Counted from the first letter of the stretch, positions 26,413-36,395 are shown. The stretch: DNA of 38,536 nt from an uncultured Thalassotalea sp. (GCA_938075435.1 CALJHL010000093.1:1-38536); one strand, 5' to 3'. Made by a program: numbers and translations. The notes: a model not told the origin generated them from the sequence alone.

Positions 26413-26441
26413 TTATAGCAACAAGATTACCTTATTATAAT
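26413..26441 (+). promoter_or_regulatory. Probable tesB promoter
   Basis: A perfect TATAAT -10 box (26436-26441) with a weak TTATAG at 17-bp spacing lies 31 bp before the tesB ATG. An inverted repeat AAATAGC/GCTATTT precedes it. Confidence 0.45.
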
Positions 26442-26471
26442 GACCATATTATCCGGCTAATAAGAAAAATA

Positions 26472-27329
26472 ATGAGTAAAGTCTTAACTGAATTACTTGG
26501 GCTGTTACAACTTGAACGACTAAATGACAATTTATTTGTCGGTCAGAGCCAAGATTTAGGCTTTCCGGCGGTATTTGGTGGGCAAGTGATCGGCCAGGCA
26601 CTCTCTGCTGCCCAGCAAACCCTGCCCGCCGAACGGGAATTACATTCGTTTCATTGCTATTTCTTGCGCCCTGGCGATGCCACTAAAGCAATTACTTATT
26701 TAGTGGCCATTACTCGTGATGGTCGCAGTGTTAGTACCCGCGCCGTGCAGGCGATGCAAAACGGTAAGACCATTTTTAATTTAATGGCCTCATTTCAAAT
26801 TGCCTGTCCGGGTTTTGAGCATCAAGATGTAATGCCTGAGGTAGCCGGCCCAGATGGCTTAGCGACGACGTGGGAACTACAATTACAGCATAAAGATAAA
26901 ATACCGAAAGAATTGCATGATACTATTTTTGCCGAGCGACCTATCGAATTTCGACCGGTTAAAGAATATGATTGGTTACACCCACAAAAATCATCCCCAC
27001 AAAATCATGTGTGGATGCGCGCGAAAGGTAATATGCCGGTGGATCCGGGTATCAATAAATATTTGTTAGGCTATGCCTCCGATTATAATTTTTTACCTAC
27101 CGCAGTTCATCCGCACGGCAAAAGTGTTTGGTCGAAAAATTTTCAAATAGCGACAATCGATCATGCCATGTGGTTTCATCGGCCATTTAATTTTAATGAT
27201 TGGTTGTTATATGATATTGATAGTCCATCGGCCAGTGGTGGTCGAGGCTTGGTTCGAGGTAAAATTTTTAATCAAGCTGGCGAATTAGTCGCATCGACTG
27301 CCCAGGAAGGCATGATCAGACAACGCTGA
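26472..27329 (+). CDS. tesB: Acyl-CoA thioesterase II
   Basis: Cytoplasmic double-hotdog thioesterase of 285 residues, the same length as the E. coli enzyme, hydrolysing medium- to long-chain acyl-CoA to free acid and CoA. The catalytic triad falls at identical positions to E. coli TesB: Asp204 in LGYASDYNFL, Thr228 in QIATIDHAMWFHRP and Gln278 in STAQEG. HSFHCYFLRPGD is the N-terminal hotdog signature. It stands alone on the plus strand, convergent with the MscS-type channel gene. Confidence 0.95.
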   Translation: MSKVLTELLGLLQLERLNDNLFVGQSQDLGFPAVFGGQVIGQALSAAQQTLPAERELHSFHCYFLRPGDATKAITYLVAITRDGRSVSTRAVQAMQNGKTIFNLMASFQIACPGFEHQDVMPEVAGPDGLATTWELQLQHKDKIPKELHDTIFAERPIEFRPVKEYDWLHPQKSSPQNHVWMRAKGNMPVDPGINKYLLGYASDYNFLPTAVHPHGKSVWSKNFQIATIDHAMWFHRPFNFNDWLLYDIDSPSASGGRGLVRGKIFNQAGELVASTAQEGMIRQR

Positions 27330-27335
27330 TCATGC
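27310..27335. repeat. Perfect hairpin across the tesB stop codon
   Basis: Arms GCATGATCAG and CTGATCATGC pair over 10 bp with a 6-nt loop. The tesB TGA stop is inside the right arm. It lies between convergent genes but is not followed by a T-run, so it may act as an mRNA end-protecting or weak terminator hairpin. Confidence 0.5.
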
Positions 27336-27361
27336 TGAGGAAATACTTGTTTCATCTGAGG

Positions 27362-28609
27362 TTATTTAGTGCCAATATTTTGCCAGTCATAACCGCTGGG
27401 AGTTTGAAAGATACGAAGTTCGAATAACGGCGCAATCGATAATAAGTGATCAAAAACATCGGCTTGAATCGCTTCGTAATTAATCCAATTGATATCATTA
27501 CTAAAAAAATACAACTCTAAAGGTACGCCTTTATCTGTGGCCGCTAATTGCCTTACCATGCAGGTCATTTTGTCATGAACTTTGGGGTGATTTTCTAAAT
27601 AAGCACTGATGTAGGCGCGAAAGGTACCAATATTGGTAAGTTGGCGAATGTTAATGTCATCGCTAGCGGTTAGACCCTTTTGCTCGTTATCAGCGAGCAG
27701 TTCTTGTTGTTTTTGCGCTAAATAATCTTTTAATAAATGCAAATGTTGTAATTTAGCTAATAATTTCTGGTCACAAAAATGGATACTGGCTAAATCGATG
27801 ACGACACTGCGTTTAATTCGACGGCCACCTGAGTTGGACATGCCCCGCCAGTTTTTAAATGATTCGCTGATCAGCGCATAGGTTGGCACAGTGGTTAGGG
27901 TGTTATCCCAATTTTTAATTTTTACGGTATTCAAAGCAATTTCAATTACATCGCCATCGGCGCCGTACTGAGGCATTGAAATCCAGTCACCTGGCGCCAG
28001 CATTTTATTGGCGGATATTTGAATACTTGCCACTAAGCCTTTGATGGTATCTTGAAAAACTAATAACAACACCGCAGTTAAAGCACCAATACCACTGAGT
28101 AAATAAATGGCTGAACGATCAATAATAATGGATATAGCTAAAATAGTTGCGACTAAATAGATGGCCAGTTTTAATAACTGGATGGTGGCATTCAGGGGCA
28201 AGTAGCGCTCTTTACTCGATTCTTGAAACGCCGAATTGGCGACGTTTAAAATAGCACTTAAGCAGCGGGCAATTTGTAGGGCAAGAATGACTTTGGCTAT
28301 CACCGTCAGGGTTTGTACTAACAGCGGATTTTCACTAATAAATATTGGCATTAACGCCAATAATAATATTGCCGGAACTAACCATGCGAGTCGGGCGAAA
28401 ACGTTATGGGAAAGCAATAAATCATCAAACTTATTATTGCTGCGTGATACCAGCTTATGGACTGTAGTTAACAGCAGATTTTTAGAGATATAAAAACTTA
28501 ACCAACAAATGCTGAGTAATATTGTTAAACCAATAATCGCCGAAACGGGTTGAATATAATTGCCACTTAAACCGTATTCAGTAAGCCAAGTTTGCATTAA
28601 TTGAGACAT
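27362..28609 (-). CDS. Mechanosensitive ion channel, MscS family (YbdG/MscM-like)
   Basis: ATG 28609 with an AGG eight bases ahead gives 415 residues; the frame to 28651 adds a poor N-terminus. Four to five N-terminal TM segments precede the pore-lining helix and MscS beta domain (GALTAVLLLVFQDTIKG, then ANKMLAPGDWISM). GDVIEIALNTVKIKNWDNT and TVPTYALISESFKNWR are the hallmarks of the YbdG-type miniconductance branch. The channel releases solutes upon hypo-osmotic shock. It is convergent to tesB, with 32 bp between the stop codons. Confidence 0.9.
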   Translation of the reverse strand: MSQLMQTWLTEYGLSGNYIQPVSAIIGLTILLSICWLSFYISKNLLLTTVHKLVSRSNNKFDDLLLSHNVFARLAWLVPAILLLALMPIFISENPLLVQTLTVIAKVILALQIARCLSAILNVANSAFQESSKERYLPLNATIQLLKLAIYLVATILAISIIIDRSAIYLLSGIGALTAVLLLVFQDTIKGLVASIQISANKMLAPGDWISMPQYGADGDVIEIALNTVKIKNWDNTLTTVPTYALISESFKNWRGMSNSGGRRIKRSVVIDLASIHFCDQKLLAKLQHLHLLKDYLAQKQQELLADNEQKGLTASDDINIRQLTNIGTFRAYISAYLENHPKVHDKMTCMVRQLAATDKGVPLELYFFSNDINWINYEAIQADVFDHLLSIAPLFELRIFQTPSGYDWQNIGTK

Positions 28610-28856
28610 AAATTTACCTGTCACTTTTTGTTGTTTTAAATAGCATAGCACTTACACCAATTTGATTGAATTGCTATTACAATATAACCAATTGAAATAC
28701 TTCTCTATACTTATATTTATTGGTACTTTTTAGGAATAGTTACCAATTTTACTAATTGCTCTAATTTATGACAAAATGATAGTTGCATATTTGCTAAAAT
28801 TAGGTTGTTCTAGGGCCTGAGAATTAGTCATTGGCATCAAAAATCTAGGTAAAGTA

Positions 28857-29960
28857 ATGGATTTTAAACGAGTAGTAATAAAAGTAGGTAGTGCCTTAGT
28901 GGCTCCAGATGGTAAAGGTTGCAGTGGTAAATACCTGTTATCTATTGCACGTTTTATCAGCCACTGTCAAAGTCAGAATAAAGAAGTCATTTTAGTGTCT
29001 TCTGGTAGTGTTGCTGCTGGTCGAAAATTAATTGCCCATGGTTCGCCGAATCCTTCGATTGCCAGTAAGCAGGCAATGGCGGCGGTTGGGCAAATGCAAA
29101 TGATGGCCAATTGGCAACGTTTTTTTGATTTCCCTTGTTCGCAACTACTGATCACTCATGGCGATTTAAAAGATCGCCGGCGTTATATTAATATTAAAAA
29201 CACTTTAAGAATTTTAATCGAAAACCAAGTACTACCTGTGGTAAATGAAAATGACACGGTAGCGACTGAAGAGTTAAAAGTTGGCGACAATGACAATTTA
29301 GCAGCCCTAGTTGCTATGGTTAGTGATGCCGATTGTTTGCTAATTTTAAGTGATGTAAATGGTGTTTATGATCAAGACCCAAACAAAGCCGCCGATGCCA
29401 AACTATTTACCGAAATTGACAAAATTGACGATGCCTTATATGCCATGGCCGGAGGCACGAATAATAAAATTGCCACCGGTGGCATGAAAACTAAAATACA
29501 AGCGGCAGAAAAAGCGTGCGAACATGGCATTACCACTTTTATTGTTAACGGTAGTCGCAGTGAGGTATTTGAAGCCTTGTTAAGAGGTGAAAACCCCGGC
29601 ACCAAATTTATTGCTCAACAGTCACCCTTGAAAGCGAAAAAATATTGGTTAAAACATACCTTAAAAAGCCATGGTTCTGTGGTGATTGATGAGGGCGCAA
29701 TAAATGCAGTGGTAAACAAAGGTGCATCACTATTAGCCACTGGCATTATTGAAATTTATGGTGACTTTGTAAAAGGCGAATCGGTGAACATTACCGCCCA
29801 TTGTGGTACCCGAGTTTTAGCGAAAGGAATTTGCCAATATAGCAGTCAGGATTTAGAAAAAATTCAAGGTAAAAACAGTAATGAAATTGAACAAATTTTA
29901 GGGTATTGCCAAAGTAAAGAAATTATTCACCGCGATGACCTAGTGTTATTAAACGAATAA
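28857..29960 (+). CDS. proB: Glutamate 5-kinase
   Basis: The first enzyme of proline synthesis: it phosphorylates L-glutamate to gamma-glutamyl phosphate. The 367-residue protein has an amino-acid-kinase domain (KVGSALV, VSSGSVAAGR, NENDTVATEELKVGDNDNLAA, and GGTNNKIATGGMKTKIQAA) followed by a C-terminal PUA domain (about 280-355, SVVIDEGAINAVVNKGASLL). Length and two-domain layout match E. coli ProB. proA follows by 34 bp, giving a classical proBA operon. Feedback inhibition by proline is usual for the family. Confidence 0.96.
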   Translation: MDFKRVVIKVGSALVAPDGKGCSGKYLLSIARFISHCQSQNKEVILVSSGSVAAGRKLIAHGSPNPSIASKQAMAAVGQMQMMANWQRFFDFPCSQLLITHGDLKDRRRYINIKNTLRILIENQVLPVVNENDTVATEELKVGDNDNLAALVAMVSDADCLLILSDVNGVYDQDPNKAADAKLFTEIDKIDDALYAMAGGTNNKIATGGMKTKIQAAEKACEHGITTFIVNGSRSEVFEALLRGENPGTKFIAQQSPLKAKKYWLKHTLKSHGSVVIDEGAINAVVNKGASLLATGIIEIYGDFVKGESVNITAHCGTRVLAKGICQYSSQDLEKIQGKNSNEIEQILGYCQSKEIIHRDDLVLLNE

Positions 29961-29994
29961 ACTAACGACAAAAATTAAATAAAAGAGATAAACA

Positions 29995-31260
29995 ATGACC
30001 ACTGCCGCAGCCGTATTTGATATTGCCAATTTAGCCAAAAAGGCTCGAGTAGCCTCGCGCCAAGCGGCGCAATTAGATACCAATACCAAGAACAAGTTAT
30101 TAACCGCGATGGCGGAAAATATCATTGCCAGTCAAGATCAAATTTTAGCTGAAAATAGCAAAGATATTGATAATGGTGAGCATAAAGGTTTATCGGCAGC
30201 AATGCTTGACCGCTTATTGCTTACCCCGCAGCGGATTGAAGGTATTGCTAATGCCATACTCGAAATCGTCAGCCTTGCCGACCCGGTAGGCAGTTTGTCT
30301 GCTACTCAAAAACGTCCGACTGGTATTGAAGTAGCAAAAATGCGCATCCCGTTAGGGGTTATTGCGATGATCTATGAAGCGCGCCCTAATGTTACCGCCG
30401 AGGCCGCTGCCTTGTGTTTAAAGTCAGGTAATGGGGTTATTTTGCGGGGCGGCTCAGAAGCGCTACACAGCAATTTAGCTATTGCTAAGGTGTTACATGA
30501 CACGCTAATTTCTTTTGCAATATTGCCTGAAGTTATATCGGTGGTGCCAGATCCAGATCGCAGCGTTATTGAAAAGTTATTAACGTTAAATCAAGACATT
30601 GATTTGGTTATTCCTCGCGGTGGCGAAGGTTTAATTCGTTACGTAAGTGACAATTCGCGCATCCCAGTGATTCAACATTTTAAAGGTGTGTGTCACCTCT
30701 ACGTTGATAAATATGCAGATATTAACAAGGCTATCGACATTCTTGTTAATGGTAAAACTCAACGCCCTAGCGCCTGTAACTCGTTGGAAACAGTATTGGT
30801 ACATCAAGCAGTAAGTGCTGAGTTTTTACCAAAAGCGGCAATTGCCCTAGCACCATTTAATGTAAAAATTCATGCCTGTGCAAATAGTGTTAAGTTTTTT
30901 GATGGCGCCGAACTGGCGAATGATGCTGATTACGATGCCGAATATTTAGCACAAGAAATTGCAGTAAAAGAAATTACAGGCTTTGAACAAGCGATTGCCC
31001 ATATTCAACAGTTTAGCTCTGATCATACCGAAGTCATCGTGACTCAAGACTACAGCCGTAGCCGAGAGTTTATTCGTCGGATTAATTCTTCGGTAGTGAT
31101 GGTTAATGCCTCCTCTCGGTTTTCAGATGGTGGCGAGTTAGGTCTTGGCTCTGAAATTGGTATTTCGACAAGTAAGCTACATGCTTATGGCCCAATGGGG
31201 CTGGAGGCCTTAACAACCGAGAAATTCGTGGTATTTGGTAACGGTGAAACTAGAGCCTAG
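29995..31260 (+). CDS. proA: Gamma-glutamyl phosphate reductase
   Basis: NADPH-dependent second enzyme of proline synthesis, turning gamma-glutamyl phosphate into glutamate-5-semialdehyde. The 421-residue aldehyde-dehydrogenase-fold protein shows the ProA signatures IPLGVIAMIYEARPNVT (118-134), the catalytic Cys261 in RPSACNSLETVL, and ELGLGSEIGISTSKLHAYGP near the C-terminus. It is in an operon with proB. Its stop codon is only 9 bp from the stop of the convergent deacetylase gene, so no terminator fits between them. Confidence 0.96.
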   Translation: MTTAAAVFDIANLAKKARVASRQAAQLDTNTKNKLLTAMAENIIASQDQILAENSKDIDNGEHKGLSAAMLDRLLLTPQRIEGIANAILEIVSLADPVGSLSATQKRPTGIEVAKMRIPLGVIAMIYEARPNVTAEAAALCLKSGNGVILRGGSEALHSNLAIAKVLHDTLISFAILPEVISVVPDPDRSVIEKLLTLNQDIDLVIPRGGEGLIRYVSDNSRIPVIQHFKGVCHLYVDKYADINKAIDILVNGKTQRPSACNSLETVLVHQAVSAEFLPKAAIALAPFNVKIHACANSVKFFDGAELANDADYDAEYLAQEIAVKEITGFEQAIAHIQQFSSDHTEVIVTQDYSRSREFIRRINSSVVMVNASSRFSDGGELGLGSEIGISTSKLHAYGPMGLEALTTEKFVVFGNGETRA

Positions 31261-31269
31261 CGCTTATTA

Positions 31270-31962
31270 TTACTCATGTTTAAGCTTGGATAATTGTGAC
31301 ATGGTGACAAAATGATAGCCTTGGGCTTTTAAAGTTTTAATAAACAAGTTCAGGTAATGCAGAGTTTTTTGTCGTTCATGCATTAAAACAATTGCCCCTG
31401 GAGTCACCTTTGCCGTTATCGATTCTAGATGATCAGCAACGACTTGCTGATCATGTAAATCGCCATCACCCTTATAGTCTGCATATACACTCGCATTGTA
31501 TGCTCGTAGGTTATTGTCTTTTATACTTTGCCAAACTCGCTTATCGTACTTTAAAAACGGAGCTCTAAAGGCGGTAGGGGTGCTTCCAGTTACCTCCTTG
31601 AGCATGATCTGCACGCCTTTAATTTCGCTATTTATAGCACTAATAGCAGTGAGGTGGGGTAAGCGTGGGTGTGACATTGTATGGTTGCCAAGTTCGTGAC
31701 CTTGCTTCGCTAAAAGCTGGCTTAGTTGTGGGTTGTTTTTGATGTTTTTACCCACTTGAAAAAAAGTCGCTTTAATATTTTGCTTTGTCAATATGGCCAA
31801 AATTGCTGGAGTGAATTTGGCTTGTGGGCCATCGTCAAATGTTAAGGCAATGCATTTGCAATTAACCTTAATTTTAGCCGTGGCTTTTTCGCTGGCATTA
31901 CTATTGCCAATAACGGTAGATAATAATAAAAAGATGCCTATTTTTAGGGTGGAATTGCTCAT
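31270..31962 (-). CDS. Exported polysaccharide deacetylase (NodB domain)
   Basis: ATG 31962 gives 230 residues; a TTG just upstream is not needed. A signal peptide (IGIFLLLSTVIGNSNASE) sends it to the periplasm. The carbohydrate-esterase-4 motifs are clear: TFDDGP (41-46, Asp43 base and Asp44 metal ligand), HTMSHP (94-99, His94 and His98 metal ligands), RAPFLKYD and, near the end, VLMHER. It would remove acetyl groups from peptidoglycan, chitin oligomers or a capsule; which one is unknown. It is a single gene downstream of the ilvC terminator. Confidence 0.9.
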   Translation of the reverse strand: MSNSTLKIGIFLLLSTVIGNSNASEKATAKIKVNCKCIALTFDDGPQAKFTPAILAILTKQNIKATFFQVGKNIKNNPQLSQLLAKQGHELGNHTMSHPRLPHLTAISAINSEIKGVQIMLKEVTGSTPTAFRAPFLKYDKRVWQSIKDNNLRAYNASVYADYKGDGDLHDQQVVADHLESITAKVTPGAIVLMHERQKTLHYLNLFIKTLKAQGYHFVTMSQLSKLKHE

Positions 31963-32034
31963 CAAAATTAGCCTGATAATATGTTTTTGCTATTATACCG
32001 ATTAAATTCGGCGTTTAAATTTTATTTTAACGAT

Positions 32035-32069
32035 AAAAAAAGCCCTAAACCAGTTAAGTTTAGAGCTTT
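32035..32069 (-). terminator. Rho-independent terminator of ilvC
   Basis: On the minus strand AAAGCTCTAAAC and GTTTAGGGCTTT form a 12-bp stem with one G-U pair and a 7-nt loop, followed by seven T. It is about 48 bp past the ilvC stop codon. Confidence 0.88.
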
Positions 32070-32116
32070 ATTTTCTAGCCAATAATGTTTCACTGGCCGT
32101 TATTAGGCGGCGGTGA

Positions 32117-33598
32117 TTAACCGGCCTCAACAATACGTTTCATGTCAGTCATATAGCCGCGTAATTCTTTACCTACCACTTCAACGCCATGGCTACGAAT
32201 CGCTTCATTTACTTCAATTAAACGCACGTTATCAACGCTGTTTGATGAAGATTTAATGCCTTCGCCTAATTGCTCTAACGTTAAGTTGCTAACGTAGTCA
32301 GCAAGTAGTGGTACTGCGGCGTGAGTGAATAAGTAATTACCGTACTCGGCAGTATCTGAAATTACTACGTTCATTTCGTATAACTTGTTACGGGCAATAC
32401 AGTTAGCAATAAGTGGCGTTTCATGAAGTGATTCATAGTATGCAGACTCTTCAATAATACCGGCAGCAACCATGGCTTCAAATGCTAACTCAACGCCAGC
32501 TTTGATCATGGCCACAACAAAGATACCTTTATCGTAATATTCTTGCTCGGTAATTTCAGTATCACAATCAGCTGCTTGCTCAAATGTTGAATCAGCAGTT
32601 TCAGCACGCCACTTTAATAAGTTAGCATCATCGTTGTGCCAGTCTGCCATCATAGTTGCAGAGAAATGACCTTCGATGATGTCATCCATGTGCTTTTCAA
32701 ACAATGGACGTAAAATCACTTTTAATTGTTCCGACATATCAAACGCTTTAATTTTTGCCGGGTTTGATAAACGGTCCATCATGTTAGTGATACCGCCGTG
32801 CTTTAAGCCTTCGGTAGTCGTTTCTAAGCCGTATTGTAATAACTTACGAGCGTAAGCTGCGTCCATACCTTGGGCAAGTAATTGCTTATGGCCTAATACT
32901 GCAGCGGTTTGCAACATACCACATAGGATGGTTTGCTCGCCCATTAAGTCTGACTTAACTTCGGCAATAAATGACGATTCTAAAACACCGGCGCGGTCAC
33001 CACCAGTTGCCGAGGCATAAGCTTTAGCTATCGCTAAACCGTTGCCTTGTGGATCGTTTTCAGGGTGAACGGCAATAAGTGTTGGCACACCAAAACCACG
33101 TTTGTATTCTTCACGTACTTCAGTTCCTGGACATTTAGGCGCAACCATTACCACAGTAATGTCTTTACGAATTTGCATACCTTCTTCAACAATGTTGAAA
33201 CCATGTGAGTAAGCTAACGTTGAACCTTGTTTCATTAGCGGCATAACGGCGGTAACCGCTGAGGTATGTTGTTTATCAGGCGTAAGGTTTAAGACTAAGT
33301 CAGCTTGCGGAATTAATTCAGCGTAGTTACCAACGGTAAAACCATTTTCGCTAGCCCACTGCCAAGATTGACGTTTTTCGCTTATCGCGGCATCACGCAA
33401 AGCGTATGAAATATTAAGCCCTGAGTCACGCATGTTCAAACCTTGGTTGAGGCCTTGTGCACCACAACCAACGATGACGATATTCCAATCTTTAATAAAG
33501 TTACAACCATCGCTAAATTCGTCACGTTGCATAAAACGACATTTACCTAATTGGGCTAATTTTTCTCGTAAACTTAAAGTATTAAAATAATTCGACAT
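32117..33598 (-). CDS. ilvC: Ketol-acid reductoisomerase, class II
   Basis: NADPH- and Mg-dependent enzyme that isomerises and reduces acetolactate or acetohydroxybutyrate in valine, leucine and isoleucine synthesis. The 493-residue length is that of the long E. coli-type class II enzyme with a duplicated C-terminal knotted domain. The Rossmann motif [18 protein letters not shown], the metal-binding [11 protein letters not shown] and the repeated ExxF/EYG segments are visible. It is divergent from ilvY across a 180-bp region with an IlvY-type palindrome, so induction by its acetohydroxy-acid substrates is expected. Confidence 0.97.
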   Translation of the reverse strand: MSNYFNTLSLREKLAQLGKCRFMQRDEFSDGCNFIKDWNIVIVGCGAQGLNQGLNMRDSGLNISYALRDAAISEKRQSWQWASENGFTVGNYAELIPQADLVLNLTPDKQHTSAVTAVMPLMKQGSTLAYSHGFNIVEEGMQIRKDITVVMVAPKCPGTEVREEYKRGFGVPTLIAVHPENDPQGNGLAIAKAYASATGGDRAGVLESSFIAEVKSDLMGEQTILCGMLQTAAVLGHKQLLAQGMDAAYARKLLQYGLETTTEGLKHGGITNMMDRLSNPAKIKAFDMSEQLKVILRPLFEKHMDDIIEGHFSATMMADWHNDDANLLKWRAETADSTFEQAADCDTEITEQEYYDKGIFVVAMIKAGVELAFEAMVAAGIIEESAYYESLHETPLIANCIARNKLYEMNVVISDTAEYGNYLFTHAAVPLLADYVSNLTLEQLGEGIKSSSNSVDNVRLIEVNEAIRSHGVEVVGKELRGYMTDMKRIVEAG

Positions 33599-33706
33599 GC
33601 TGAACTCCGTAACTTTGCTAATTTGATTATAAATAGTCTTTCTGACTGATGCTGCTAGGTTAACTGATTATTGATGTTGCTTAAAATGATATATTTGCAT
33701 TATCAT

Positions 33707-33723
33707 GTTGCATAAATTGCAAC
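33707..33723. promoter_or_regulatory. IlvY operator-like palindrome
   Basis: GTTGCATAAATTGCAAC is a perfect 6-5-6 inverted repeat midway between ilvC and ilvY, and another TTGCA half-site lies at 33695-33699. LysR-type regulators bind such T-N11-A dyads, and IlvY sites carry TTGCA/TGCAA. Confidence 0.65.
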
Positions 33724-33778
33724 GCTAATTGTAATATTAGTTACCAAGTAGAATGTTTTTGGGGAATAAGGTCGGGTT

Positions 33779-34663
33779 ATGGATATAAAGTCACTGCAAA
33801 TCTTTAGTCATTTGGCCAACAGTTTACATTTTGGCCAAACGGCGCATGCGCATCATGTCAGCCCGTCAACCTTATCACGCATGGTACAACGCCTTGAAGA
33901 TGAGTTAGGTTGTCAATTATTGCAACGTGACAATCGTAGTGTGGTGTTAACCTCTGCAGGGCAGCGTCTGGTGCAATACGCCAAGCAGCAATTACTTGAT
34001 TGGCAAGACTTTCAAGCCGACTTACATGCTGAGCAACCGCAATTAAATGGTCGTTTAAGTATCTATTGTTCGGTCACCGCTGCATATTCACATTTGCCAC
34101 AATTGCTCGATGGGTTTCGCCGTATGTACCCACATATTGAAATAATGTTAGAAACGGGTAATGCCGCGAATGCGGTCGAGCAAGTGCAAAGTAAGCAAGT
34201 AGATTTTGCCATTGCCGCTTATCCTGAAAAATTGGCTAACAGTTGCCACTTTTATTCGATTGCGCAAATCCCATTATCGATTATTGCCCCAACCATTGAT
34301 TGTCAGGTGAGCCAACAATTACAAGCCCGGCAAATTGATTGGCAATCGATCCCCATTATTTTGCCTGATCATGGCAGTGCCCGAAAACGGTTTGAACACT
34401 GGTATCGGCAAAAAGGTCAGGGTAAACCGAATATTTATGCCACTGTTTCTGGGCACGAAGCATTGGTTTCTATGGTGGCGTTAGGTTGTGGTGTGGGTAT
34501 TGCTCCGGAAGTGGTTATAGAGAATAGCCCGGTAAAAGAACGGATTAAGCGTTTAACTTCCACGCAATCAATTAAACCATTTGAATTAGGCGTTTGTTGT
34601 TTAAAACAGCGCATGCATGAGCCGGTAATAAAGGCATTTTTGGCCACCATCAAGGAGCCTTAA
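33779..34663 (+). CDS. ilvY: LysR-family activator of ilvC
   Basis: The 294-residue regulator has an N-terminal winged helix-turn-helix (FGQTAHAHHVSPSTLSRMVQRLEDELGCQLLQRDNR, quoted only by position 17-52) and a LysR substrate-binding domain. Divergent placement next to ilvC and strong similarity in the N-terminal segment (MDIKSLQIFSHLANSLHF) support IlvY, which activates ilvC in response to acetolactate and acetohydroxybutyrate. It converges on comM with a 35-bp gap. Confidence 0.92.
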   Translation: MDIKSLQIFSHLANSLHFGQTAHAHHVSPSTLSRMVQRLEDELGCQLLQRDNRSVVLTSAGQRLVQYAKQQLLDWQDFQADLHAEQPQLNGRLSIYCSVTAAYSHLPQLLDGFRRMYPHIEIMLETGNAANAVEQVQSKQVDFAIAAYPEKLANSCHFYSIAQIPLSIIAPTIDCQVSQQLQARQIDWQSIPIILPDHGSARKRFEHWYRQKGQGKPNIYATVSGHEALVSMVALGCGVGIAPEVVIENSPVKERIKRLTSTQSIKPFELGVCCLKQRMHEPVIKAFLATIKEP

Positions 34664-34698
34664 TCGCATAGCTATGCTCTGGCTATGTGCACACTAGG

Positions 34699-36231
34699 CT
34701 AACCTGAAAGGTTGGCGGTTAAATGTTGAATAAGTCGGTCCATGGCGCGATAAGACAAGGCTTCAATCAGATGCTGGCGTTCAATATTGGTTTGGCGTTG
34801 TAAATCGGCAATGGTGCGGGCAATTTTCAATATTTTATGGTGAGCACGGGTTGATAAGCCCAACTTCTCTACTGCCAATTCTAAAAACTCACAGTCTTGC
34901 TCACTTAACTGGCAATAGGTTTTCAGTTCTGGGCTCGATAAATAGGCATTGGCTTTACCTTGTCGTGCTAATTGTAAAGTCCGGCAATCTTTAACTCGAG
35001 CTCTAATCGTCGCGCTATTTTCATTATTCTCTGTGCTAGCATTCCATAAACCCTTGGGTAAACGAGCCACTTCTAATTGAATATCAATACGATCAAGAAA
35101 AGGACCCGAGAGCTTATTTAAATACCGCAGGATTTGTTCTGGAGTCGACCGGCGGTCATTGAAAAAGCCAGTAGGTGATGGGTTCATAGCTGCCACCAAT
35201 TGAAATTTTGCCGGATAGGTGGTCTTGTGCATCACCCGAGAAATGGTTACCTGCCCTGATTCCATGGGTTCGCGTAACACGTCCAACACTTTACGTTCGT
35301 ATTCGGGCAGCTCATCGAGAAACAATACGCCATTATGTGCCAGAGATATTTCGCCAGGATTTGGTTGGCTACCACCACCGACTAGGGCAGCCGCTGAAGC
35401 CGTATGGTGCGGGGCGCGAAAAGGCCGGGTAAGCCAATGTTGTCGATCAAGCTGTTTGGCACAAATTGAATGGATTGCCGCAGTTTCCAGCGACTGTTCA
35501 CAAGTCATCGGCGGTAATATTCCAGGCAGGCGGCTGGCTAACATGGTTTTACCGGTGCCAGGTGGACCGACAAAAAGTAGATTATGGTTGCCACTAGCGG
35601 CTATTTCTAACCCTCGCTTTGCTAACGGCTGACCCATAACATCGGCAATATCTTGGTCGTTATCATTGTCACTGTCGGCATCTAACATTGGCTGATTGTT
35701 TGCCAGTATCGGTAGTGGTTGCTGCTGGGTAAAGTGACCAAACAATTGCTTTAAATGACTCATGGCAATAACTGTGGCACCCTGCACCCAGCACGCTTGT
35801 TTGGCATTTTGCTCTGGTAAAATTAGTGTTCGTTGCTGCTCGCGACTGGCAATGGCCAGCGAGATCTCGCCAACAATAGCCCTTAATTCACCCGAAAGGG
35901 CGAGTTCTCCGGCAAATTCATAATGTTCTAGTTCTTGCAAAGGAATTTGTTCTGACGCGGCTAAGATACCAATGGCAATGGGCAAATCAAAGCGACCCCC
36001 TTCTTTTGGTAAATCTGCTGGCGCAAGATTAACAATAATTTTTTCACTTGGGAAAGCATAACCACAATTGAGTAAAGCGCTGCGCACTCTATCTTTGGAT
36101 TCTTTTACTGTTGTTTCAGCTAAACCGACAATATGAAAACCAGGTAAACCAGTCGACAAATGAACTTCAATGGTAACCAGAGGAGATTCAAGACCAATTC
36201 GGGCTCGAGAGTAGATGCATGCTAACGCCAT
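34699..36231 (-). CDS. comM: ComM/YifB family AAA+ ATPase (Mg-chelatase-like)
   Basis: A 510-residue protein with an N-terminal Lon-like ChlI domain (GLPGFHIVGLAETTVKESKDRVR), a Walker A GPPGTGKT at 222-229, Walker B VLFLDELPEY around 300, and a C-terminal Mg_chelatase_C helical domain. ComM is a hexameric helicase that promotes branch migration when imported DNA recombines in natural transformation. A low-complexity Asp/Asn patch (about 183-195, DADSDNDNDQD) is inserted before the AAA domain. As in E. coli, the gene is divergent from the ilvL-ilvG-ilvM operon. Confidence 0.94.
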   Translation of the reverse strand: MALACIYSRARIGLESPLVTIEVHLSTGLPGFHIVGLAETTVKESKDRVRSALLNCGYAFPSEKIIVNLAPADLPKEGGRFDLPIAIGILAASEQIPLQELEHYEFAGELALSGELRAIVGEISLAIASREQQRTLILPEQNAKQACWVQGATVIAMSHLKQLFGHFTQQQPLPILANNQPMLDADSDNDNDQDIADVMGQPLAKRGLEIAASGNHNLLFVGPPGTGKTMLASRLPGILPPMTCEQSLETAAIHSICAKQLDRQHWLTRPFRAPHHTASAAALVGGGSQPNPGEISLAHNGVLFLDELPEYERKVLDVLREPMESGQVTISRVMHKTTYPAKFQLVAAMNPSPTGFFNDRRSTPEQILRYLNKLSGPFLDRIDIQLEVARLPKGLWNASTENNENSATIRARVKDCRTLQLARQGKANAYLSSPELKTYCQLSEQDCEFLELAVEKLGLSTRAHHKILKIARTIADLQRQTNIERQHLIEALSYRAMDRLIQHLTANLSG

Positions 36232-36395
36232 AAAAAAAATCCATTTTTAATTGCTCCATTAGAACCTTAATTTTAGTCGTATATCGAAAATTCGCAAAAA
36301 TGCAAATTTATTCATGATTAGTGAATATTAATTAATTGTTAATAAAACCGATAAAAAGCTTGTGACCGCATACCAGCTATGGTAAAAAGTACTTA

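Larger units (their letters stand above)
25999..26471. other. Non-coding stretch holding the riboswitch and the tesB promoter
   Basis: No coding frame is seen in these 473 bp. The 26130-26330 part belongs to the minus-strand riboswitch leader; the 26340-26471 part belongs to tesB. The 26010-26130 part shows nothing recognisable apart from AT-rich leader sequence. Confidence 0.6.

Noticed and set aside
34667-34678. Palindrome GCATAGCTATGC after ilvY
   Set aside because: Short, without a T-run, and placed between convergent genes; no function can be supported.
35219-35632. 137-codon frame antisense to comM
   Set aside because: It lies wholly within the conserved AAA domain of comM and resembles no protein.
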